A DNA stretch of 44,159 bases from Actinomycetes bacterium (GTDB lineage Bacteria; Actinomycetota; Actinomycetes; Propionibacteriales; Propionibacteriaceae): positions 1 through 44,159 of the forward strand of contig JAEZHJ010000143.1 in NCBI GenBank assembly GCA_023436925.1, in the 5' to 3' direction. Position 1 is the first letter of the stretch, and each line of letters begins with the position of its first letter. Below, piece by piece: positions 15,922 to 22,333 of this stretch. The notes below the pieces were generated by a model. It was not told where the DNA came from. It made no database searches and saw only the letters and a list, made by a program, of their open reading frames with translations. A program made the position numbers and the translations under genes.

Positions 15922-17310
15922 TCAGAAGTCCTCGACGTGGAATTCCTGGACCGGGTTGTGGCGCAGGATCCGGCCGCTGGTGAGCCGTTCGGCGACGACG
16001 AAGGCCAGCTCCAGGGCCTGGTTGCGGTTCATCCGGGGATCGCAGGCGGTCTCGTAGCGGTTGGCGAGGTCGGCCTCGACCAGCTCGTCGACGCCTCCGA
16101 CACACTCGGTGACGTCGTCCCCGGTGAGTTCGATGTGCACCCCGCCGGGCCACGTCCCGAGCGCCTCGTGGACGTCGAAGAAGCCGTGCACCTCGTCGAC
16201 GACCTGGCTGAAGGCGCGGGTCTTGTAGCCCAGCGAGGTCTCGAAGGTGTTGCCGTGCATCGGGTCGCAGACCCAGGCGACCTTGCGTCCGGTCGCCTCG
16301 ACGGCCTCGACGATGGGCGGCAGAACCTCGCGGATCCGGCCCGCTCCCATCCTGGTGATCACGGTCAGCCGGCCCGCCTCGTGGTGCGGGTCGAGCCGCT
16401 CGCACAGCGCCACCACCTCGTCGGCGGTGGCGGCAGGGCCGATCTTCAGCCCCAGCGGGTTGCGGACGTGGCGGAAGAACTCGACGTGGGCGCCGTCCAG
16501 CTGCCGGGTCCGCTCGCCGATCCAGACCATGTGGGCGCTGGTGTCGTACGGGGTGCCGGTGCGGGAGTCGATCCGGGTCAGCGCGTGCTCGTAGTCGAGC
16601 AGCAGGGCCTCGTGGGAGGAGTAGAAGTCGACCGTGCGCAACGAGTCGTTGTCCACGCCGCAGGCGACCATGAAGGCCAGCGCCCGCTCGATCTCGGACG
16701 TCATCTGCTCGTAGCGCTCCTCCACGTTGGAGTTGCGCACGAAGTCGCGGTTCCAGGTGTGCACCGCCCGCAGGTCCGCGAAGCCGCCGGTGACGAAGGC
16801 GCGCAGCAGGTTCAGGGTCGCGGCGGAGTGGTTGTAGACCTCCATCAGCCGGTGCGGGTCGGGCCGGCGGGCCTCCGCGGTGAACTCCAGCCCGTTCACG
16901 GCGTCGCCACGGTAGGCCGGCAGGGTCACCCCGTCGCGGGTCTCGGTGTCCTTGGAGCGCGGCTTGGCGTACTGGCCGGCCATCCGTCCGAGCTTGAGGA
17001 CGGGCATCTGCGCGGCGTAGGTGAGCACCACCGCCATGGACAGCAGGACCCGCAGCTTGCCGCGGATGTCGCCCGCGGTGACCGACCCGAAGGTCTCGGC
17101 GCAGTCCCCGCCCTGCAGCAGGAAGGAACGGCCGGCAGCGACGTCGCTGATCCGGCGGCGCAGCTCGTCGCACTCCCCGGCGAAGACCAGCGGCGGACGC
17201 GTCCGCAGCTCGGCCAGCACCGCCTCAAGAGCGCCCGGCTCGGGGTAGAGCGGTTGCTGGGCCACCGGGCGTCGACGCAGTTCGGTCAGCGAGGGGATCG
17301 AGTCAACCAC
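15922..17310 (-). CDS. aroG: Class II DAHP synthase
   Basis: The 462-residue class II (plant-like) 3-deoxy-D-arabino-heptulosonate 7-phosphate synthase commits PEP and erythrose-4-phosphate to aromatic synthesis. Recognisable blocks are LLQGGDCAETF, RMAGQYAKPRS, LPAYRGDAVN, MVWIGERTRQLDGAHVEF, RNPLGLKIGP and WVCDPMHGNTFE. In mycobacteria this type forms a complex with chorismate mutase and is feedback-inhibited by aromatic amino acids; whether that holds here is unknown. GTG 17310 is preceded 7 bases upstream by TATCCT, suggesting a leaderless mRNA that heads the aroG-ltaE-aroE-aroK-aroQ run. Confidence 0.95.
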   Translation of the reverse strand: MVDSIPSLTELRRRPVAQQPLYPEPGALEAVLAELRTRPPLVFAGECDELRRRISDVAAGRSFLLQGGDCAETFGSVTAGDIRGKLRVLLSMAVVLTYAAQMPVLKLGRMAGQYAKPRSKDTETRDGVTLPAYRGDAVNGLEFTAEARRPDPHRLMEVYNHSAATLNLLRAFVTGGFADLRAVHTWNRDFVRNSNVEERYEQMTSEIERALAFMVACGVDNDSLRTVDFYSSHEALLLDYEHALTRIDSRTGTPYDTSAHMVWIGERTRQLDGAHVEFFRHVRNPLGLKIGPAATADEVVALCERLDPHHEAGRLTVITRMGAGRIREVLPPIVEAVEATGRKVAWVCDPMHGNTFETSLGYKTRAFSQVVDEVHGFFDVHEALGTWPGGVHIELTGDDVTECVGGVDELVEADLANRYETACDPRMNRNQALELAFVVAERLTSGRILRHNPVQEFHVEDF

Positions 17311-17317
17311 GCGGGTC

Positions 17318-17323
17318 AGGATA
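17318..17323 (-). promoter_or_regulatory. Candidate -10 of leaderless aroG operon mRNA
   Basis: Minus-strand TATCCT followed by 7 bases and GTG 17310. Confidence 0.5.
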
Positions 17324-17353
17324 CGCGGCAGCGGGCTGCGGACCGGCGTCTGC

Positions 17354-18103
17354 TCACGGGTTCGCTGCGGGCGGAACCGGCCCGGTGGCCCCCGGGCGGG
17401 GCAGGACGTGTCGTTCGGCCTCCTCGGCCGAGATGGCGCCGTGCTTCACCGAGCTGGCGTAGACGTCCACGTACTGCTGGCCGGAGAGCCGCTGGATCGC
17501 TGCCATCACCTCGTCGGTGACCCGGCGGATGGTGGCGGGGTCCTCGGCCAGGCCGGCGGACGCGCTGAAGTCCAGCGGCTCACCGACGGCGATCCGCGGC
17601 CGGCTCACCCACGGGATCCCGAGCCGGCGGACCGTCTGGGTGTTGGAGACCGCGATCGGGACGACCGGGACGCCGGCGGCCAGTGCCATCCGCGCGACCC
17701 CCGTCTTGCCGCGGTACAGCCTTCCGTCGGGCGAGCGAGTGCCCTCGGGGAAGATGCCGACCAGGCCGCCCGAGGCGAGCACGTCCAAAACCGGGCGCAG
17801 CCCCTCCAGCGAGGTCCGCCCGCCGGAGCGGTCCAGCGGCACCTGCCCGACGGCCTTGAGGAACCAGGCGACGACCTTCGAGCCCAGGCCGCGATTGCCC
17901 TTGAACAACTCGGCCTTCGCCGGGAAGACGAGCCTGCGCTCGATCATCGCCGGGACGACGTAGGTCTCCGAGGTGGCCGGGTGGTTGATCGCCAGCAGCG
18001 CCCCGCCGGTCGCCGGGATGTTGTCCCCGCCCTCAATCGTGGCTCGCATCAGGTACTTGACCACCGGCCGGAACAGCGCGGTCTTGAAGAACTGGTAGAG
18101 CAT
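17354..18103 (-). CDS. plsC: 1-acyl-glycerol-3-phosphate acyltransferase family protein
   Basis: This 249-residue PlsC-fold acyltransferase acts in membrane phospholipid synthesis. The N-terminus MLYQFFKTALFRPVVKYLMR resembles a membrane-associating helix. Block I is NHPATSE (40-46), where the usual His-x4-Asp is His41-x4-Glu46. Block III is canonical, GIFPEGTRSPDG (116-127), and PVVPIAVSNT corresponds to block IV. GGAAGG precedes the ATG. It is transcribed toward aroG, but aroG has its own promoter candidate. The equivalent M. tuberculosis locus also has plsC near aroG. Substrate preference is not visible. Confidence 0.85.
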   Translation of the reverse strand: MLYQFFKTALFRPVVKYLMRATIEGGDNIPATGGALLAINHPATSETYVVPAMIERRLVFPAKAELFKGNRGLGSKVVAWFLKAVGQVPLDRSGGRTSLEGLRPVLDVLASGGLVGIFPEGTRSPDGRLYRGKTGVARMALAAGVPVVPIAVSNTQTVRRLGIPWVSRPRIAVGEPLDFSASAGLAEDPATIRRVTDEVMAAIQRLSGQQYVDVYASSVKHGAISAEEAERHVLPRPGATGPVPPAANP

Positions 18104-18133
18104 CTCTGCCTTCCGCTTGGCAACCCGCCGAAC

Positions 18134-18139
18134 ACAATA
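18134..18139 (-). promoter_or_regulatory. Candidate -10 for plsC
   Basis: Minus-strand TATTGT in the 64-base divergent region would start transcription near 18127, upstream of GGAAGG (18109-18114) and ATG 18103. Confidence 0.4.
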
Positions 18140-18155
18140 GTGACGCCGCGCTGGT

Positions 18156-18161
18156 TAGCAT
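18156..18161 (+). promoter_or_regulatory. Candidate -10 of leaderless hydrolase mRNA
   Basis: TAGCAT stands 6 bases before ATG 18168, with no ribosome binding site between them. Confidence 0.5.
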
Positions 18162-18167
18162 GACCTC

Positions 18168-18911
18168 ATGACGGTCGCCGAGTTCGCGCAGCCCTTCAAC
18201 GCCGGCCGCGGACGGATCTCGGTGCTCTTCCTGCACGGGTTCAACAGCTCACCGCACGCGCTGCGGGAATGGGCGAAACTGGCCGCGGACGCCGGTTACC
18301 GGGTGTCCCTGCCGCGGCTTCCGGGCCACGGCACGACCTGGCGGGAACTGCAGGCCACCCGATGGCGGGACTGGTACGACGCCGCCGAGCGGGAACTGCT
18401 CACCCTCGCCGCCGAGACCGACCAGGTCTTCGTCGCCGGGCACTCGATGGGCGGTTCCCTGGCGCTGCGGCTGGCCGCCCACCACCAGGACAAGGTCGCC
18501 GGACTGGTGCTGGTCAACCCAGGCCTGCTGTCCTACCCGCTGTACCGGCTGGTGCCGTTCGCCTCGCTGGTCCTGGGGCGGGTCCCCTCCCGCGCCCATG
18601 ACGTGGCGCAGCCCGGCACGCTGCGCCACGGGTATGACCAGACCCCGTTGCGGCCGGCGGCGTCGCTGTTCCAGCTGTTCGCCGACGTCCGGGCGAGCCT
18701 CGATCTGGTCATCTGCCCGACCCTGGTCTTCAGGTCCGGTGCCGACCATGTGCTCCCCGGCTCCTCCGCCGACTACCTCGCAACCCACCTGTCCAGCGAC
18801 GAGGTGACGGTGCGGGAACTGGCCCGCAGCTACCACGTGGCGACCCTGGACTACGACCGGGAGCAGATCTTCACCGAGTCGCTGGACTTCATCGCGGCGC
18901 ATTCCCGCTGA
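18168..18911 (+). CDS. Alpha/beta hydrolase, carboxylesterase (Est30-like)
   Basis: The 247-residue hydrolase has the oxyanion motif LFLHGFNSSPHALREW (about 24-39), nucleophile elbow GHSMGGSLAL (Ser about 94), acid SGADHVLP and catalytic His in SYHVATLDYD. This is the pattern of monoglyceride lipase/Est30-type carboxylesterases, which cleave short- to medium-chain esters. No signal peptide is seen, so it is cytoplasmic. Its last 23 bases overlap the 3' end of the convergent lipoprotein gene. It is divergent from plsC over 64 bases. Confidence 0.87.
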   Translation: MTVAEFAQPFNAGRGRISVLFLHGFNSSPHALREWAKLAADAGYRVSLPRLPGHGTTWRELQATRWRDWYDAAERELLTLAAETDQVFVAGHSMGGSLALRLAAHHQDKVAGLVLVNPGLLSYPLYRLVPFASLVLGRVPSRAHDVAQPGTLRHGYDQTPLRPAASLFQLFADVRASLDLVICPTLVFRSGADHVLPGSSADYLATHLSSDEVTVRELARSYHVATLDYDREQIFTESLDFIAAHSR

Positions 18912-19773
18912 GCTGCTGCAGGTCGGCCAGGTACCACGCCGTCAACCGCTGCGTCTGGTCGGGTTCGGCCGCTCCCCGGTAGTAGGTGGCGAGCAGGGCC
19001 ATCGTCGCGGGCCGGCCCAGCCGTTCGACCGCGCTGGCGACGGCCTGGCGGGCCAGCGCGTAGGCGGCCGAGACCTGGCGCGGTGAGCCGCGGAACTCTG
19101 CGTCCTCGGGCAGGCCCGCCGGGGTGCCGTTCTCTGCCAGGTGGTGGGCGACCCACTCGTCGGCGGCCGCCAGGCAGTCGGCGTCGGGTTCGCAGGCCAC
19201 CCATTCGGCCAGCCCTTCCTCGACCCACTGCGGGGCGCGGCCGCCGGCGCAACTGGAGCCGGTGGCGATGTGCACGCCCTCGTGCAGCAGCAGGGTGTCG
19301 AGGTAGGCGGGGTCCTCGTCGCCGACGGCAGGGTTGACCGTGATCCGTGCCCCGGCGGGTGGGCAGTGGCTGATCGCGGCGGCGTCGGCGCTGTCCGCGC
19401 CAGCGAGTTGGGCGTAGGCCTGCGCGGTGGCGGGCAACTCGACGAGCAGTTGTCCGTCCCAGTCGTCGTCGAGGGGCTCGAGTCCGGCGGAGGCGAGCCG
19501 TTGCGTGGTCCGGTCGAGGCGGTCGACCCACTCCTGCCGGGCGTCGTCGGGCAGCTCGGACGGGGCCAGCAGGGTTCCGGAGCGGGCCGGTACGGCGACC
19601 AGCGTGGGCCCGGGGGTGGGGTCAGCGGTGGGGTTCGCAGCCGGGGCGGTGCAGGATGCGCAGGCTGCCAGCAGGACGCCGGCGGTCAGCGCCCCGGCCC
19701 GGAGGCGCGTGACCCGGACGGCAGGATTCGACGGCGGCGCGGTCAGCCGATGACCCGCCGGGCGCCGGACCAC
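18889..19773 (-). CDS. Putative lipoprotein with gluzincin-like HExxH motif
   Basis: This 294-residue protein has a Sec/lipoprotein signal ending in the lipobox GVLLAAC (Cys38), then a Pro/Thr-rich spacer. The fold is unknown apart from LLHEGVHIATGSS (His164-Glu165...His168) followed by QWVEEGLAEWVA, the layout of a gluzincin zinc peptidase with Glu185 or Glu186 as third ligand. It is probably anchored outside the membrane. GTG 19773 is the only plausible start and lies inside the end of the NlpC/P60 gene (31-base overlap), which argues for co-expression with that wall hydrolase. Peptidase activity is inferred from the motif only. Confidence 0.65.
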   Translation of the reverse strand: MVRRPAGHRLTAPPSNPAVRVTRLRAGALTAGVLLAACASCTAPAANPTADPTPGPTLVAVPARSGTLLAPSELPDDARQEWVDRLDRTTQRLASAGLEPLDDDWDGQLLVELPATAQAYAQLAGADSADAAAISHCPPAGARITVNPAVGDEDPAYLDTLLLHEGVHIATGSSCAGGRAPQWVEEGLAEWVACEPDADCLAAADEWVAHHLAENGTPAGLPEDAEFRGSPRQVSAAYALARQAVASAVERLGRPATMALLATYYRGAAEPDQTQRLTAWYLADLQQLSGNAPR

Positions 19774-20765
19774 GGGGCGGGGTAGGACGCCAGCGACTGG
19801 ATGACCAGGTCGTTGCGCGGGTTCCGGGCGTGGACGATCTTGCCGTTGCCGATGTACATCCCGACGTGGTGGATCGGGTTGTACCAGAAGATGAGGTCGC
19901 CGGGCTTGAGCTCGGAGCGGGACACCGGCCGGCCGATCCGCGACTGGGCGCGGGACGAGTGCGGCAGCGAGATCCCGATCTGCCGGTAGGCGGCCAGCAT
20001 CAGGCCGGAGCAGTCGAAGTTGGTCGGACCGGACGCGCCACGGACGTACTGCCCCCCCGGCACCCGGGAGACCGCGTAAGCGATCACCTTCTTGATCTTG
20101 GCGCTCGCCTCGCCGTCGCTGAGTTCGCTCAGGTCGAAGGACGCACGGGCGCCGTCGCGGGCCGCCAACTGGCGACGCTCGGCCTCAGTCATCCGGTTGA
20201 CCAGGGCCTCGGCCTCGTCGATGCGGCGCTCGATCTCGGCGTCCAGCTTCTTCAGCCGCTCCTCCTCGTCGGCCAGGGCGGCGACCTCGGCCTCGGCGGC
20301 CCGCTTGAGTTCGACCAGGTTGGCCTGCTGGGCCTGGTGCTCCTGCAGGGTGTAGTTCAGGTTGGCGTCCACGTTGTTGGCCGTCGACAGCCGCCCCAGG
20401 AAGGCATCCGGATCGGTCTGGGTGAACAGCTCGACGGTGGTGTCGAGCCCGCGGCCCTGGAACTGGCGCAGGGCGATCACCCGGGCCTGTCCGGCCAGCT
20501 CGTCGACCTTGGCCTGCTGGGCCGCGATGTCGGCGCGCAGCGCCTTCAGGCGACGCTTGCCTTCGGCCAGCTTCAGTTCGGCCTGCTCGTAGTCCTCCTC
20601 GATGGCTGCCGCCTCGGTCTCCAGCTGGACGACCTGTGCCTTGGCATCCTTGATGGTCTTGGGCGGCGTGGTGGGGTCGGCCTGGGCGGGGACCGCAAGA
20701 CCGGTCGCCAGCACCCCGGCGGCCAGGACCGCAAGTGCGGACCTGAGCCAGACAGGCAACGCCAT
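19743..20765 (-). CDS. Secreted NlpC/P60 peptidoglycan endopeptidase
   Basis: The 340-residue protein has a signal peptide (MALPVWLRSALAVLAAGVLA, probable cleavage after AQA at 29). A long coiled coil follows (about 40-210, rich in Glu/Ala/Lys/Arg), then an NlpC/P60 domain with FDCSGLML (catalytic Cys252) and HHVGMYIGNGKIVHA (His300, with His312 nearby). Such enzymes cut stem peptides between D-Glu and mDAP during cell division; the coiled coil often mediates autoinhibition or FtsEX contact. ATG 20765 follows GGGAGG by 8 bases, better than TTG 20771. It is comparable to mycobacterial Rv2190c (RipC) by position and layout. Confidence 0.88.
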   Translation of the reverse strand: MALPVWLRSALAVLAAGVLATGLAVPAQADPTTPPKTIKDAKAQVVQLETEAAAIEEDYEQAELKLAEGKRRLKALRADIAAQQAKVDELAGQARVIALRQFQGRGLDTTVELFTQTDPDAFLGRLSTANNVDANLNYTLQEHQAQQANLVELKRAAEAEVAALADEEERLKKLDAEIERRIDEAEALVNRMTEAERRQLAARDGARASFDLSELSDGEASAKIKKVIAYAVSRVPGGQYVRGASGPTNFDCSGLMLAAYRQIGISLPHSSRAQSRIGRPVSRSELKPGDLIFWYNPIHHVGMYIGNGKIVHARNPRNDLVIQSLASYPAPWSGARRVIG

Positions 20766-20782
20766 GAACAAACCCTCCCGTG

Positions 20783-20798
20783 GCCGGTGAACACCGGC
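20783..20798. repeat. Short inverted repeat before the NlpC/P60 gene
   Basis: GCCGGTG-AA-CACCGGC is a 7-bp palindrome just upstream of the ribosome binding site of the NlpC/P60 gene. It could be a regulator site, a small hairpin in the leader or the end of the upstream transcript. Confidence 0.35.
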
Positions 20799-20819
20799 TG
20801 AAGCAAATCTGAGAAAACC

Positions 20820-21077
20820 CTAAGGGAAGGTAGCGGTCGAAGCAAACCCCTCGCCGGATTCGTCGGGGATCCAGGCCGGCGTGGGCGGGGAGGTCGGACG
20901 GACCAGGCGCAGCGGCGGCAGCAGCCCGGAGCGGGCCATCGCCTCGAGGGCGCCGACCTCGTCGGTGTCGAGCTCGACATCGGCACTGACCGGCCCGAGC
21001 AGGACCGAGATCACGCAGTCGGAGCAGGCGGGGCCGCGGGCCCGGCAGCTGGCGCAGTCGACATGCAGGGTGTCCAT
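20820..21077 (-). CDS. Small protein with CxxC-x6-CxxC zinc-ribbon-like motif
   Basis: The 85-residue protein starts MDTLHVDCASCRARGPACSD. Cys8, Cys11, Cys18 and Cys21 form a compact four-cysteine knuckle. CVISVLLGP, an acidic stretch (VELDTDEVGALEAM) and GLLPPLRLV follow. I recall similar small proteins next to NlpC/P60 genes in other actinobacteria, but no function is known to me. It lies 54 bases upstream of the wall hydrolase on the same strand. ATG 21077 begins the conserved part; the open frame extends further but reads through the divergent promoter region. Confidence 0.7.
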   Translation of the reverse strand: MDTLHVDCASCRARGPACSDCVISVLLGPVSADVELDTDEVGALEAMARSGLLPPLRLVRPTSPPTPAWIPDESGEGFASTATFP

Positions 21078-21152
21078 GACGCTCAGCCTGCCGGGCGGCA
21101 CTGACAGTTTCGGCACGGCGGGCGAGCCCTCCCCCTGCGAGGACCGCTGGAT

Positions 21153-21158
21153 TAGGTT
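21153..21158 (+). promoter_or_regulatory. Candidate -10 of leaderless lipoprotein mRNA
   Basis: TAGGTT is 7 bases before ATG 21166. Confidence 0.5.
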
Positions 21159-21165
21159 GTCCGCC

Positions 21166-22296
21166 ATGCCCACCCGCCACCGCGCGGTCGCCGCCATCGG
21201 CTGGCTGGCCGCCGCCGTCCTGGCCGGGTGCGCGTCCGTCCCCGGGCCGGTCTGGCAGGAGGTGTCCCTGCCGGAGGGGGTCCGTCCGGCGTCGCTGGCG
21301 GCGCTGGGTGATGACCTGCTCGTGGGCGGCCAGCGCCCCTCCGGCGCGGGGCCCTACATGGGCAGGCTGGACGCGAGCGGGCGGCTCCGTCCGGTCGAGC
21401 TGGTGGCGAGCGGCGGCTACGCTGCCGCCGCCGCCCTCGTCCTCCTCAGCCCGGACGGTGCGAACCTGCGGGCCCTGGGGGTCGCCCGCGGCGGCGCCCA
21501 CGGCAACCAGCGGTGGACCTTCTGGCAGGGACCGGTCGAGGGCCCGGTGCGTGACGTCGAGCAGCCGTTCAGCACCTTCGGCGGGCACGAGGCCGGGCCG
21601 CTGCTGGGCATCGTCGGTGACCCGGGACACCCGATCGTGGTCGGCAGCCGCGCCGGCATCGCGGGCTTCGACGCGGCCCTGTGGACGCTGACCGGCTCCC
21701 GATGGAGCCGGGAGCCGGCGCTCGACCCGGTCCTGCGCAGCAACCCGGACCGGGCGCTGACCTTCCGGGCGGCCGGTTCCCGCGGCGACCTGGTCCTGAT
21801 CGCCGGTGCCGAGACCGGGCTGGCCGGCGAGGTGCTGCAACAGCCGATGCTGTGGTCGGGCCGGCTCGCGGGGACGTGGCAGGCGCTCCCGCTGGAACTG
21901 CCCGAACAGCTCGCCACGGCGACCGGGCTCGCCCAGGCGACGGCGGTGACCTGTGGCAGCGCCGACTGCTGGGCGGCGGGCCGGGTCCGCGGCAGCCCGG
22001 TGGTGTGGCAGGTCGACCCGGCCGCAGGCCGCTCCCGCGGCAGCGTCCTGCCCGGCGGCGGGGGGAAGGCCACCGACCCGCTCGTCCTGGTCGCGCTGGC
22101 CGGGGACACACCGGTGGTGGTCGCCGACACCGAACCGCCGATCGCCGCCTGGCTGTGCGACGGGCAGTGGCGCACCTCCCCCGCCCCGCCGGGCCGCACC
22201 ACCGCCCTGGCCGCGGTCGGCGACCGGCTCTACGCCCTGACGACCTCGCAGGTCGGCGCCTCCCTGTGGTGGGTGCCCGCCCGCGCCGAGTGTTGA
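21166..22296 (+). CDS. Predicted lipoprotein of unknown function
   Basis: This 376-residue protein has a lipoprotein signal, MPTRHRAVAAIGWLAAAVLAG followed by Cys22 (lipobox VLAGC). The rest is a string of short beta-prone, Gly/Trp-containing segments (WTFWQGPVEGP, LWTLTGSRWSREP, MLWSGRLAGTW, VVWQVDPAAG), which suggests a beta-propeller-like extracellular domain. No catalytic motif is recognised. It is divergent from the small zinc-ribbon gene (88 bases between starts). It ends 37 bases before the exonuclease start; there is no sign of coupling. Confidence 0.65.
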   Translation: MPTRHRAVAAIGWLAAAVLAGCASVPGPVWQEVSLPEGVRPASLAALGDDLLVGGQRPSGAGPYMGRLDASGRLRPVELVASGGYAAAAALVLLSPDGANLRALGVARGGAHGNQRWTFWQGPVEGPVRDVEQPFSTFGGHEAGPLLGIVGDPGHPIVVGSRAGIAGFDAALWTLTGSRWSREPALDPVLRSNPDRALTFRAAGSRGDLVLIAGAETGLAGEVLQQPMLWSGRLAGTWQALPLELPEQLATATGLAQATAVTCGSADCWAAGRVRGSPVVWQVDPAAGRSRGSVLPGGGGKATDPLVLVALAGDTPVVVADTEPPIAAWLCDGQWRTSPAPPGRTTALAAVGDRLYALTTSQVGASLWWVPARAEC

Positions 22297-22320
22297 TCGG
22301 GCGTTGTCAGAGGACCTGCC

Positions 22321-22326
22321 TAATGT
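22321..22326 (+). promoter_or_regulatory. Candidate -10 of leaderless exonuclease mRNA
   Basis: TAATGT precedes the in-frame GTG 22334 by 7 bases. Confidence 0.4.
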
Positions 22327-22333
22327 CACCAGT

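Noticed and set aside
20766..20819. c-di-AMP (ydaO-type) riboswitch before the NlpC/P60 gene
   Set aside because: Common before actinobacterial wall hydrolase genes, but only about 50 bases separate it from the preceding gene, too short for the element.
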